Of a DNA stretch of 64,000 bases, positions 34,111 through 46,586 are shown one piece after another (the stretch's first letter is position 1; each line of letters starts with the position of its first letter). Made by a program: the position numbers and the translations under genes. This DNA comes from Hysterangium stoloniferum (lineage: Eukaryota; Basidiomycota; Agaricomycetes; Hysterangiales; Hysterangiaceae), in assembly GCA_015178975.1 (NCBI GenBank), contig WHVD01000217.1:1-64000 (forward strand), in the 5' to 3' direction. The notes beneath the pieces are model-generated. The model was given only the letters and a program-made list of their open reading frames with translations. It was not told where the DNA came from and searched no databases.

Positions 34111-34182
34111 AACCAGTGGATGTATTCGCTTCTCCTCCCCAACATCAGCATTACTTCCTGCCTTCCTCTTTCGACCCATAAG

Positions 34183-35403
34183 ATGACTACCTCTATCACC
34201 AATTCCACTTCGATGGTCCCATCCAGACCAAAAAGTAAGGACCTTCATCGTTTCTAATTTAACTGAATTAATCGTTAGTATTGATATTTGGTAGTGGAAA
34301 TGATCTCAATCATGCAGAGTTTTGTTTCCACGTTTACGCCCTCAGGCATGGATTACACAAATGTCGAATTGGAAGCGTTCATGAGATCTGAAATGGAATC
34401 CCGTAACATTCAATGCATGGAGCTTGAAAAAACGCTCCACTACTGCGCCTCTTTCACCGAGGTAAGAACATGTGCTTACCTTATGTATACGTTTTAATAC
34501 CTACCGCATCACATACACCAGGGAAACTATCGTGACATCAACCTGGCAGAAAAGAAGAACTTCGCTCTGTATAACTGGTAGCTCCCTATCCTTCCAACCT
34601 TGAGGTATTTCTGACATATATCTAATTAGGTATTTGGTTTATATTGATGATACAGCATCTACTTGCACGGTCGCCATCCAGGAATTCGAGCAACGCTTTT
34701 TCCGTGGCCAACCCCAACTACACCCCGTCCTTATCGCACTCGTTGAAGTCCTTACGAATATATGGGATTTGTACGATCCAATACTGGCCAACTATATTAT
34801 GACGTCGACTTTCGACTTCATATCGTGGTGCTGCATTGAGCACAAGATCCCAACCATGCCGCTTATAAATGGCGTCGAGCGATTCCCCTGGTTTATACGG
34901 GAGAAGTCTGGCGTCGCAGCAGCCTATGCGCTTCACGTGTTTCCCAAGTCGAAAAATTTCACAATGTCGGATGTTTTGCAGGCCATTCCAGACATGTGTT
35001 ACTGGATCAATTTAACCAACGACCTTCTATCGTGAGTATTTCCCACCGTGCTGTTCATTACCATGTTATACCCGAATTAATCACCCCAGATTTTACAAGG
35101 AGGAATTAGCAGGCGAAACGGACAACTACGTTCATCTCCGCGCAAACGCAGAGAATTTATCTACCTAGAAGTGTTGGCCATTATTGCCGACGAACTGCAG
35201 ATCTCGCGTAAAACGATTCATGCAACATTGATGGCGAATCCGTCTGCTCTGAACGCCTGGAAAGTGTTTAAGGAAGGATTTCTGTTAGTGGATGTCATAG
35301 TGTTCCAATGAGACAATGTCACTCACCCCCTCTGTTTTTCTTTTTTTCTAGCGAATGGCACGTGACGTCCACCCGATACAGACTTAGTGAATTGGGCTTG
35401 TGA
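34183..35403 (+). pseudogene. TRI5-type sesquiterpene synthase, copy A (frameshifted)
   Basis: Six exons recognisable by alignment to copy B: 34183-34234, 34295-34461, 34522-34577, 34630-35031, 35090-35283 and 35352-35403, all with GT-AG borders. The active-site motifs are present: YIDDTAS (metal-binding aspartates), NDLLSFYKEE (NSE motif, spanning the exon 4/5 joint), and a C-terminal TRYRL. In exon 5 at about 35160-35168 copy A is one base shorter than copy B, which brings a TAG into frame straight after the NSE helix. The rest of exon 5 and exon 6 stay alignable in the shifted frame. Unless this is a sequencing error, the product would lack the last quarter, including the RY pair, so I call a recent pseudogene. 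Confidence 0.85.
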
Positions 35404-35852
35404 AGCGTACCTATTCAAATGTGTTTACTTATCAGTAACCTTTGTCACAGAGTACACTAATCAGAACGAATGTGATTGTGTCAGCTAGTAGAGCAGGATA
35501 TAACGGCAGTAAAGACATGTAAGCTCCTTGCACAGTCAAATTTCAGTGTTAGGTGAAAAGCCTATATCTCAACCCTGGGGTTACGGTAACCACCAACTAG
35601 GCTACTGTACTTGTACTATTACTATTACACCTTCTGCCGTTTTTTGGCGTGATTGGCTCAGGTGTACAGGGAAATACTCGCCGAATCTGATGTTCCTTTC
35701 AACTGTATTATTCACCTGTTACTCCTTCAAAAATAACTCTCTCATCACTGTGCTGTTGCTTGTGGCATTTGTCAGACCAGTCCATTAAATCAAATTAAAT
35801 AACTTCCTCTTGTGACGTTGTGATTGTGGTAATTTGGCAGGAAAGGGTAGTG
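35404..35852 (+). other. 3' flank of terpene synthase A, duplicated
   Basis: Colinear with 57327-57780 (TTGCACAGTCAAATTTCAGTG, AGCCTATATCTCAACCC). Probably includes the 3' UTR. The apparent 86-aa ORF is not convincing. Confidence 0.7.
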
Positions 35853-35855
35853 CAA

Positions 35856-36129
35856 TGTATTAAAAATAGTATGAGTTGACTCTATTGCAATACACAATAT
35901 ACAAGGGTTTAATAAGCTTGTAATAAAAGTACTTTGTGTCTCAATATCTTGTGTCAGTTAGTGTAGCACCTCCTGACAATATAGGTTGGATGCTCTGGGA
36001 GGTGTATAGTGGTTCTGACACACATTAACCTCCAAATGCATGGTCCACAATTAGCATCTTCATATGAAAAGTTGCAATAATTGGTGGACTCCCCCTATAA
36101 AAAGGTGTGTTTCATCATCAAATTTAACA
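35856..36129. mobile_element. 274-bp interspersed element, copy 1 (3-bp TSD)
   Basis: TGTATTAAAAATAG to AAATTTAACA, flanked by CAA/CAA. It interrupts the 3' flank of synthase A exactly where the copy-B flank is continuous (GAAAGGGCAGCGCGATG). A second copy is at 52783-53047 with AAA/AAA flanks. Termini are only weakly inverted. Non-coding. Confidence 0.7.
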
Positions 36130-36775
36130 CAATGACGCGCGACCGTAATAGATGTATGGGTGTTTACCTCATTAACAGACATTTCCGACCATTCAGAAGT
36201 CTCTCAGACCAGTCAGAGTCCATGTATTCATGGAAGCTCATGTCGAGAGATCCATCAGCTCCAAAATATCTGAGCTATCATACCAGTTCATTCGAGCAGT
36301 GTATGTATACAAGGCCATGACCGGGGTCAAGCCCACCACTCCACCACCTTGTACCATATGATATGCCACCTCAGAGTATTTATCTTTTTTCTGTTGTCTC
36401 ATTCCTTTTCTTGTTCTCCTGTTCCATTAATTGTCTTTGTACCATTAATACCAAAGCTCCATTTTCAGCCATCTGTCCTTCTGTTTACATTAGGATAAAA
36501 CCCCATCTTGTACACTACTACCCTTCAGTTTGAATAATGACTCAGAATACCCATGTAGAATCATATGTAATAATACCTTCATTTATTTTGAAGTAATTTT
36601 TCATCCTGGTTAATCCTTTTACTAGTGTCTTGCCAGCCCAAGACTTATTACCTTTGTAACCTCAGCCTCTGGACCCCCTGTTTATAGCTAAGTGCCATTA
36701 TACATCCTGCTACATGGTTTCTTCCCTGTTTTCACAGCACTTGAGTATCTGACAGTTTTGTGCAAGGGTGCTATA
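36130..36775. other. End of duplicated block, then non-coding
   Basis: Homology to the copy-B flank continues to about 36210 (ATTAACAGACATTTCCGACC) and then stops. The remainder to 36770 shows no gene. Confidence 0.6.
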
Positions 36776-37587
36776 TGTTATGACCATGTCGTAACCAGTG
36801 TCACAACCCAATGGTCTCCAAGAATACTACTGTCTATTGACATTCCAAGTTATTGATCAAGTCATCATTTCAGCAATCGTTGGAACACTGACGCTGATGT
36901 ACAGTATACCTTCATGGCAATCAAACCCCATTTACGCCCCTGTCAAAATATACTTGTACCATCTGGTTATGCTTTGATATATCCCCTTTCATTATGATCA
37001 TCCATTTTACTCTATGTTTCACATATGCCTGTATATACTTGTAGCCCATGGACTATTCCCTTTTCTCGTAATCCCACTCTTGGCTAAATCTCGGCTTCTG
37101 ATCTTATCGTAACCTTCCAGTTTCTAGTCAAGTCTATTTGTCAAATAGTGTTTCCGCTCTTCCCTTAGTTAGTAGTTTCTAGACACTGATAACTTGTATA
37201 TAAGATCCACTGTAATGTAACTACTAGACAATCAGAATATTGACTTAGATACCCCTCTAATTTCCGACTCCATTATCTATTCACGACCACCACATTCCGA
37301 CTCCATCTGATTTACAATTCAACCTACATTTACGACTTCAACCTCTAATCTCTGACTCTCAGTCTCCAACTCTCGGTCTCCAACCCCTCAGCCCAACCCT
37401 TGACTTATCCTTCGGTTTCCAATCAGTAGTTTATCAACAGGTTTACTTGACAGGACTAGTTTCTGCCCACCCAAAATTTAAGGACACCCAACGGTAACTT
37501 GAAAGGGCACAGCACATAAGCTGAAGTCAAGTCCTTCCAATTGGCCCCATCAGCCAACCGACATTAGTCAGTTTTCTGTTCTTAACA
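36776..37587 (+). mobile_element. Solo LTR, gypsy-type (812 bp)
   Basis: TGTTATGACC to TTCTTAACA with a perfect target duplication CTATA (36771-36775 and 37588-37592). Same family as 62470-63212 (shared CCCCTGTCAAAATATACTTG). Contains ACATAAGCTGAAGTCAAGTC. Confidence 0.9.
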
Positions 37588-37592
37588 CTATA

Positions 37593-38625
37593 CATACATA
37601 TGTCAAAGCCAAGTTCCACTTATCTTTCATGACACATTGCTCTTCTATTCCTTCTACATGAGCCTTTCTATGTGGTCACATGACATTGAGGGCTCCTGTA
37701 TATTCTAGACCTCTATTTAGTTTGTATACACATTCCATTTACATTGTTCTTATTCCACTCACCTCTTTGAAATTGATTTCTTTAGTATATGTGACTTATT
37801 GTTTTGTGAACCACTTGTCTTCAGTTTGAATATTGATGTAGAATTTCCCTTATTGCCCTTCAAGCTTGCAGGGTAAAATCTTTAGACCCCTGAAGTATTG
37901 TTTTGGACTGCTATAAATCTTCTCTCTTAGTATTCTGTAACTCTTAGGAGGATAGTCACAATTTATTGAATATACAAAATGTTTTGAAAAAGTCCTCATA
38001 TTTTCAAGTAAGACAATTTCTTCCAGATATGATAGCATATTCTATGAGTTTATATTTCATTACCCTCAAATTTTATCTTTCAGACTTGTATGCTCTTTGA
38101 ATATATGCACAAATGTCATGGTTAAACAAGATTGTTACCTAATCTTTGGGATAAAATGCATTCTCTGGTATCTGTGTGACTTATAAAATATCCACAAATG
38201 TCATGGTTAAACAAAATTATTTGGGTTAAAACTCAATCTTTGGGATAAGATACATAATCTTGCATATATGAAAACTTTCAAATATAGTTTATGTAATTTA
38301 AATTTATTTGATTTAGAAACTTAACCAGAACTATCTGGTCTACCAATCCATGTTGTGGAATTTATCCCCAAATTGTTTGACTATTTTTTAGCAGATTGCA
38401 AGATAAATATCAATATTTCCCCATTCTCCGAGTGTCACCTGATGGATTGAATTTGATGAAATATACATTCTACAGTAACAACATAAATATATATACATGA
38501 GTGGATAAATAACTTTTTATAAGTTTTTGGTTATCCTCCTTTGCACATATAAGTGTCACAACCCAGTGATGTCATGTGGACTGAATAGTTAACAGGTCCC
38601 TGGGTTCAACCATTTCATCAATATA
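37593..38625. other. AT-rich non-coding
   Basis: No ORF, splice-consistent gene or element border seen. A short imperfect direct repeat around CAAATGTCATGGTTAAACAA occurs at about 38110 and 38190. Confidence 0.5.
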
Positions 38626-38879
38626 CAGTGACCCAAAAAAGAGTCTGGATGGTTGGTGAAATTGGAAAGAGGGGTTCACAACTCCAGAAACAAAATAGAT
38701 AAAAATCAGAAAAAGTCAGAAGTAAGAGGCATACACCTGACCTATATGATAACATAAGCATGACATCATAGCTTTCCTTATTGGGGGAGTAAAAATGAAC
38801 AATGGACATAGTGCATCCAGATACTTTTTTCACTCTTGTAATTAACTACCAGTTTTTACTAGTTTCAGTATTTAGTTTA

Positions 38880-40590
38880 TCCCTCCTTGGCCTGTAGCAC
38901 TACAGCAACCCTTCTAGGAATGCTCTTAATCAATTCAAGGCATTTCCCCCTTGTAATACCGGCCCATTCCACCTCCATCCTCTCCAGAGCTCCAACATGC
39001 TCTTGGGTGCCTCAGGGTATGTTCCAAGCCTTCTCTTCAACTCCCACCATAAATGTTCTACTGGATTCAGGTCTGGAGACTTCAGGCCAGTCTAAAACCT
39101 CCACCTGATGGTCTTTGAACCAATCCTTGGCCAACTTCCAAGCATGTTTATGGTAATTGTCCTGCTGGAAGACAAACCTTTCCCTGTCATCCCATAATAC
39201 TCCATTGTTTTGAAGATATAGTCCTCCAATATGTCCCTGTACATCTTCCCATCAATCCTCCCATCTACCTTGCACATACATATACCCCACACCATGTGCT
39301 GTCCTGCATCCCCAAATCATCAGATTTTCCCCTCCAAATTTGATAGTTCCATTGATATGTTGCTGAGTGAGTGCAGAAGCTGGTCTTTTCCACACCCATA
39401 ACCTCCCATCTGAGCCCAAATGATTGAGTTTGGTCTCATCTGAGAAGATAACCATAAACCAGTCCTCCTCAGTCTGATGCCTGGTACTTGACAGCAAACT
39501 CATATTGAGCCTTGATGTGTCAAGAGCCAAGAAGGGTCTTAAGGAGCTTAATGGAAGGTTTCTGGAGAAACCAATGGATATTCTGGTAGGACTTGGCTTC
39601 AGCTTATGGGCTGTGCCCTTGCGAGATTGTAGTGTCCAATTTCAAACAAGTGGGTGGGAAACCTGGGGAGTCTGGGAGTCTGGGTGTAGTTGCTAGGTTG
39701 AAGCTTGATAGGTTGAAAGTTGATGTTGGAGAACCAGTCAGAAAGCCAGAGCATTGTGCTTAAGATGAGAGGTGGAGATAGAGTAGAATAGGTGCTAGGG
39801 TTACTGGGGAAACTTGGTTGATTTTCTGACCAGATTGTATGTACAAACATCAGCTAGACTATATAGACTGTGAAATGTATGCAATACTAAATCCAGTAAT
39901 AATGAAAGACTAAACAAGTAAACATAAATCAGGACAAATAAACACCAAACTAGGTGTTAGGGACAGAATGGAATGTGGGTGGAGTCTGAAACACGATAGG
40001 TCATTTGACCATAATGGGAGTGGAGCTCAGTTAGAGAGCTGATGGGCTGTCCAGGCAGAGTCCAGTGACTGGTGTATGGAATGGAGTTGGACATAAACTG
40101 GTTTGATGTGCATGGGTCCTGGTGGCTTGTCCAGTTGTGAACTTCAACTTGGTGGGCATAGAGTGGGGTGCATATAAGGCAGGTCCAGAGCCCAGCATGT
40201 TTTCCGGTCCTAACAAAGGGGTCTTTTGGCCTTCACCATGGCCTTCAAATTCTCTTTCTTCAATGCATTGTGAATTGTCTGTGTGCAGACATTGAGGGAG
40301 AGGTGGGACTTGGCCTGGGAGGCATTATCAACCTATTCAGAGGTGAGAGAATGAGCCACATAGTGATGATCCCTGGGGGAGAGCTTGGGAGGACAACCTC
40401 TGGAAGGTTCTGGAAGTGGACCAGGGAGTTGGGAGTGAATTTATGATACTGTAGAGTGCCCATTTAGAAGCAATTGTTCTGCAGGAGTGACCTTCCTGGA
40501 GAAGGGAAATGACAGAGAGTCTTGTTTCAGCAGAGTGCTTCTTCATATTGTGGTGGGAGTGTGAAATGAGGCAACAGTTCATATAAATGT
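38880..40590 (-). pseudogene. Tc1-type transposase, split and mutated
   Basis: The N-terminal helix-turn-helix part is at about 40590-40220 (ETRLSVISLLQEGHSCRTIA). The catalytic part is at 39530-38880: VIFSDETKLNHLGSDGR (second catalytic Asp), then GGENLMIWGC, GRIDGKMYRDILEDY and KSPDLNPVEHLWWELKRRL (the usual C-terminal DDE region). Stops and shifts break it near 39095 and in the C-terminal tail, and the nested LTR separates the two halves. Inactive. Confidence 0.85.
39537..40215 (-). mobile_element. Solo LTR nested in the Tc1 element
   Basis: 679 bp on the minus strand, starting TGTTAGGACCGG at 40215, flanked by AAGGG/AAGGG (39532-39536 and 40216-40220). Contains the GCTGAAGCCAAGTCC core at about 39590 on the minus strand. 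Confidence 0.85.
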
Positions 40591-40905
40591 GTTATTTTAA
40601 ACATGTAGTCACATGACCTTGTTGAACCTAACCAGGAATTCCCAGTCATATGATCATATGAACCTTAGTTGAGTTTCATGTATCAGTTAACAGAGCAAAA
40701 AAGGTGTCTTGATGCACCATGTCCATTGTTCATTTTTTGATCTCCTGATAAGGAAAGCTATGATGTCATGCTTATATCATCATATAGGTCAGATGTATAC
40801 CTCTTACTTCTGATTTCTTCTGATTTTTGTCTATTTTATTTCTGGAGCTGTGAACCCCTCTTTCCAATTTCACCAAACATCCAGACTCTTTTTTGGGTCA
40901 CTGTA

Positions 40906-41308
40906 TATTCTACTAATTTCTAGTTTGAATATTGATCCTTCCTGTTAGGAACCATGTCATTCAGGCCCTTATATGTATTTTCATCCTATACTGTCCTCTG
41001 ACATCCTGACATTGGAGTTCTTGATAGCAGCATCTCTGATGACAGAGTACTGACAACACACCCACATAATGACTTTGTTTTCTAGCCACTCCATCCCATT
41101 TTCCTTCATTTGCTACTTCAGAGTACATATTTATCTTGTTTCTGTTATGGAGGATAACCCAAAACTTTAAAAGTTATTTATCTACTAAAGTATATATATT
41201 TATATTGTTTACTGTAGAATTAAGATTTAATAAAATTCAGTCTATCAGATGACATTCTGGAGAATAAGGAAATATTAATATTAATTTTGTGTCAAACCCA
41301 TCATCCCT
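40906..41308. other. AT-rich non-coding
   Basis: Nothing recognisable beyond AT-rich sequence related to the stretch before 38625. Confidence 0.4.
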
Positions 41309-41721
41309 CTAACTGAGCCCCATTCCCGTTTTAGTCAAATGACCTGTCACGATTTGGACTCCATTCCCACTCCATTTCCCATTATGGTCTATGACTTGCA
41401 ATTCGGACTCTGCTGCTGCTCCATTTCCCATTATGGTTTATGACTTGTCATGATTCAGACTCCACTCCATCCTGTTCTGTTCCTAACACCAAATTTGGTG
41501 TCAACTTATCCCATTTTATGTTTTGCTAGTTTTGTTTCATTATTACTGGATTTGGTATGTTATTCATTCCACAGTCTATATAGTCTGGCAGATGTTGTAC
41601 ATACAATCCAGTCAGAAAATCAGCTTAGATTCTCCCAGTAATCTAGTGCCTTTTCCGCTCTAAACTCCTCTTTGAATTACACTGCTCTCACTAGTCAGAG
41701 CCCACGGGCTCCAACACATCT
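41309..41721 (+). mobile_element. Gypsy-type LTR remnant
   Basis: Matches the inner part of the LTR at 26567-27392 (TGACCTGTCACGATTTGGAC, CAGTCTATATAGTCTGGCAG, CAGTCAGAAAATCAGCTTAG), but CG sites are largely lost. Confidence 0.7.
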
Positions 41722-43379
41722 TGTTACGACCAGAAATCCCGCTGGACTCTGGGCACTAACTTATACGCACCCGCACCCTATGTATATGCACCCATTGTCA
41801 GTTTACTGGAATTCCCACCAGACTCTGTACATCAGACTTGTCTACATTCAACTATGTTACTGTAATGTATTCAGGGGATTCTCTTAGATAGCTCAATATA
41901 TGCTATAGTGTCACAGAGCTTCAACAATAAAATAAGCAAAGGTCCGGTAATTTCAATACTGATAGATTAATGAGCTGCACTATTAAGCTTAAACAACTCA
42001 AATCAATGCTTATTTTGATTATTGAAAGGTTCAAGAGAACAATATATGACTCTTTTAGCAAATAAAAGAACTATTCCTTGAGAATAGGGGCTAGAAGCTG
42101 AATATATGCCCAGTAACTTAGCAGAGACTTGATATAAAGCTTCGGATTCTTGTATTCCTATTTGTAACTATTAATAGTTATTTAACAAGGTGTTAAATAA
42201 TTTATTAATAGAGAAAATAATTTGTATTGGATTATCTGAGTGCTTGTACTTGATTAATTCAATAAACTTAGGGGTGGGCCTTGAATAATCTAGTATTGGC
42301 AGGGAATTTCAGTAAGGATACTTAGATACTTATTAGGTTTATTATGTAATTAATAAGCCTAAAGGGTAGCTGTGAGGCTGGGGGAACTTAGATGATTAGC
42401 TAAGTTCAAGAGTTGCTGACAAAGATTCAAAATTCTGCAAGTGTAGGTGCTTGCAGTTAGTGTATCAGACTAAGGCTATTATTGTCCTTAGGATGATTAG
42501 ATAAGCTTCTGAGCTGTTCAGTAAAATATGTGTGTGATAAGATGATTTTATTGGAAACTTGGCCCTCCTTATTATATACATTTTGATAACTAAATATTTA
42601 ATCATTTATTTACTTTATGAGGTCATTATTTACGTCATAATGACCTCATATTCTACTTATTTTTTACCCTTTATTTACCATGTGATTCCCCTCTCTGAGA
42701 CAAGGGTTCCAACCTTTGGCTTGAACATGAAGGTTCAAGGCTGCAGTCCCGGGACGGAAGCAAACGATGAGTCGGCAGAATCAATTAATGACTCGAGTAA
42801 GTTGTTACAGTCATGAATGTGACTTGTGTGATATCCCAACACCGGAGGCTTATCTAATAAGTTACGTGATATCTCTGTGACACATTTACCTGGACCAGAA
42901 AATCCAGGAATATGTTAAGTGCCGTGTCAGGAACTATCAGATAGGGTCAGGACGTTGGCTTCGGCTTATGTGCTGCGCCTCTATACAAATGCTCAAAGTC
43001 CTTAATTTCAGAGTTCTGAAGAGTTCTGAATATCGAGCGTACAGAAAGATGGGAGAAGGAATAAGAAACTAAGTTAATATCAGATCTAAGGTAAAGTACA
43101 AATTCGTGGAAACTAATATAAGTCCCTTGTTATTGTACTACAAACTGAGACCATACTAAGATGGAAATGGAAGTATTCTTAAAACGGGAATACAATAAGA
43201 CATATCGGGGAGACAATATTCCGAAACAGAAATATAATAAACAAACGAGTGAATACTTGTCAACGGACAAATTACCAAATGCGGAACAAGGGAAGAATGC
43301 CGAAGATATGGTAACTATGATGTTCCATAGTCAGAGATCAGAAGTCAGATATTGAAACATCTGGGAACGGGTCGTAACA
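41722..43379. mobile_element. Compound LTR region, borders uncertain
   Basis: A plus-strand LTR start TGTTACGACC at 41722 and a minus-strand LTR start (TGTTACGACCCG) at 43379, with the promoter-like core on the minus strand at about 42950-42985. AT-rich DNA in between has no coding content. I cannot place the inner borders. Confidence 0.45.
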
Positions 43380-45573
43380 GAATACCAACAACTAATTGTA
43401 GTGACCCCATTTTTGGATGTTGCTGAAATACTTTGTGGAGCTGAGATCTTTCATTGGCAAGAAGATGGAGTCTATGAGTGGGTTGATGGTGAATGTGTCC
43501 CACTATGGAGGTTGTCCTTAATCATTATAATATCAAATGTTTAGTAATAAAAGCAAAATTGCTACAAAACTCCATCTTTAAATAGCAGTATCTATTCTGA
43601 GACTATTATATTGTTAGCCACCAACCATAAGAAAAAATTCTCCATATTACATCCTAAATAATTCAGAATCAATTAATAGAACCTGTTGTATATATTTTTC
43701 CAATTTATGTAAATACTTGCTAATACTTTTGTTGTTAATTTTCTTTTAAAAAACTAAACTGTAGTTATTTCCTAGTAAAATATGTGAAATGTCATTGGAG
43801 AATTTTTCATCCTATCGCCTTCTTTAATAAGTGAAACCACCTATATATTCTAGGTATGTTAAATCAAGTAGAAATCTCTTCAGATTGATAGATCCATTCC
43901 AAAGTAATACATATGTATTTAGAGGTGCCAATGATATACATATACATGGAATGGACTATCTAAAGGTATCTATTTTTTAAAAGTATTAGTGTTTCAAACT
44001 ACTAATTTTTTTTATTGTCTACTCATGTCCGGAAAGATTCTTTAGTTTGTAATGTATGAGAGTTTAAAACTTTTTGAAAGTTCTAAAAACCAAATTATGT
44101 TTGAATCACATCCCAGATGTTTAAATGACTTTTAGAGTATATTAGAATTTGGTATACTTAATAATTTTCAGATATTCTCCTATTGTGATACATAATCCCA
44201 TTCTTATAGTGAATAATTGTGGACAATACATTGCATATCACATGTTGTAAATTCCATCTACAGTCACAACTGCGGTTTAATTGTTTTTGAATACCAATAT
44301 CCCTGGTCTAAGGCCAAATGACAATATCACAGTCAGGATTTACAACTGCATCACCACTCTTTACATCTTGACAGTAAACAAGGACTTTGCACTGAAACAG
44401 TCAAAGTTTGGTTGCTACTACAACTCATCTCCAAGGTTAAGACTTCATGCAATAGAATACATATTTCAAACCTATTCCATTCCTGTCTCATAGTAGTGAC
44501 ACTATTTTGCTTGCACATTGAGTGGTAATTTACTCAACTCTTCACAGTCAGGATCAGATAATGTGTTTCTTCCTTCCACTCTTGGTGAAAACCATACAGG
44601 AAACAATATAGTTAAATCCTTCACTGAATATACTGGACTGGAGCTTCACAATTGTGGCAAGGTTGGTGGAATCTCATTTCTTCCCATTCTAAAACTAAGG
44701 ATTCTCACCATCAAGTTCCTAGCAATTCTTCAATGATACATCAATGATATCCAGAGGAAAGATCTGTAAGATCACCTAAACTCAGTACAATGCTCATGGT
44801 CTAGTGTGCTCCACCATATCTTAGCATTGCCAGTGAGTCATCTGGGCAGAGTGACCCCTATAGTGAGATCAATTCAGATATTACAGAGAGACTCATGATA
44901 TCTAAAATACATGTATTCCAACACTTTATAATGACTCCCATAATACTCAGGAGGTCAGAGCATTTGATCTTGATGTCATTGGTATTAAGAGTAAGCACCT
45001 TGTCATTAGGTAATTCATTGCCTTTGGTGTTAAACTGAGGAAGAGTCAGAAGTCATTGGTATTAAGAGTACGCACCTTGTCCTTAGGTAATTCATTGCCT
45101 TTGGTGTTAAACTGAGGAAGAGTCAGAAGTCTGAGAGTTTCCGGGTTTCACCACCCACATCCCTAGTCCCTGCTACTCTTGAAGTTGTGAGAGCTTTCAG
45201 ATGAGTCACTAGATTCTGCTCTTGACAGGAGAAATGGATTCATTCTTATAGGCAAGGGACCATGAGTTTCATCTGGATTCAGTGATGCTTGACCTGAAAC
45301 TTGACCTGCTATTCCTTCAACAAACACTGTTGAAAAAGATGGTCAAACTTTGTTGACAATTGGTCTGTCTTGAGTCAAGAGTGAATCATTGAAAGGATTA
45401 GGGGTGACAGGGTAGCTCCAAATGTTACTTGGGAATGAGGGGCCTCTAGGCTGGGAACTACCTGACGTTCCATCAGGTTTTTTTTTTTTTGTTCAGCCAT
45501 GCTGAAAAGGTGATGCAGTTGCAGCTGGTGGAAGGAAGCAATAATCAGAATGTCCTTTACTGTAGACATTCTG
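43380..45573. other. AT-rich non-coding, with a 77-bp tandem duplication
   Basis: No gene supported; ORFs of 64-72 codons (for example 44281-44493 and 44518-44736) have no recognisable motif. At about 44978-45131 a 77-bp segment (CATTGGTATTAAGAGTAMGC to GAGTCAGAAGT) is present twice in tandem with two or three differences. A T12 run is at about 45479-45490. Confidence 0.5.
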
Positions 45574-46380
45574 TGTTAAGTTTGTGTACATGGAGGGCTT
45601 CCAGAGAAACCCATGGGAAAGCTGGTAGGACTTGGCGTCAGCTTATAGGCTGCACCCTCACGAGATCGTCTTGTCCAATTTCAAATGGGCGGATGGGAAT
45701 CCCGGGGAGTCCGGGCAGAGTTCGTGGGTTGAGAGGTCAGGGAGTCGAGATAGATAAGTTGGAGGTTGAGTGATAGATGGGTCAGAGCCCATAGGCTCCG
45801 ACAACTAAAAGCGGTGTGTTTCAAAGAGGAATTTAGAGCAGAAAATATACTAAGATTACTGGGGAGAATCTAAGCTGATTTTCTGACTGGATTGTATGTA
45901 CAACTTCTTCCAGACTATATAGACTGTGGAATGAATAACATACCAAATCCAGTAATAATGAAAACTAAACTAGCAAACATAAAACAAGATAAATAAACAC
46001 CAAACTTGGTGTTAGGAATGGGATGGAATGGAGCGGAGTCCAAATGTGACAGGTCATAAAACCATAACAGGAACAGGGTGGGACCAGAGTCAAATCATGA
46101 CAGGTCATTTAACCATAACAGGAATGGGGCTCAGTTAGAGAGCTGTGGGGTTTTCCGAGTGGGGTCTGGTGACTGGTGCATGGGACAGGGTTGGAGATAT
46201 ACAGGGATGAAGTCCAGCGGGTATTCCAGTGACTGATTCATGAAGTAATGAAGGTCGAGTGTGGACAGGTCTGACGTACAGAGTCCAGCAGGTATTCCAG
46301 TAAACTGATAATTGGTGCATGTAGGGTGTGGGTGCATATAAGTTAGTGCCCAGAGTCCGGCAGGAATTCCAGTTGTAACA
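45574..46380 (-). mobile_element. LTR of gypsy element 1 (probable 3' LTR)
   Basis: 807 bp on the minus strand, TGTTACAACTGG at 46380 to CTTAACA at 45574. Contains GGACTTGGCGTCAGCTTATA (the core, minus strand) at about 45630. Flanks do not match, as expected for the LTR of a rearranged element rather than a solo LTR. Confidence 0.75.
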
Positions 46381-46586
46381 GTACCCTCCCTGGATGCTGA
46401 AGTCCCAAAGAGGCTCTAGAACTTGATAAGGTTTTGTCGGCTATGTGCATGTGTCAGAAGTCATGTTGGTTACATGTATGTGTCATAGAGTCACATGATC
46501 TGGAAGGTAAGGTTCAAACACGATGAGCCTATATAAAAAAATGAAAAAATGAAATTTTCTTCTTCCTTATTACCCCCATCATCAAC

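Larger units (their letters stand above)
38626..40903 (-). mobile_element. Tc1/mariner DNA transposon with long TIRs, interrupted
   Basis: Terminal inverted repeats of roughly 200 bp (CAGTGACCCAAAAAAGAGTC at 38626; its complement ends at 40903), flanked by TA on both sides (38624-38625 and 40904-40905), the hallmark of the superfamily. The interior encodes a minus-strand transposase, split by a 679-bp LTR. Confidence 0.9.

Noticed and set aside
39505-39850. ORFs on both strands around 39.5-39.85 kb
   Set aside because: They cross the border of the nested LTR and the Tc1 element and are chimeric.
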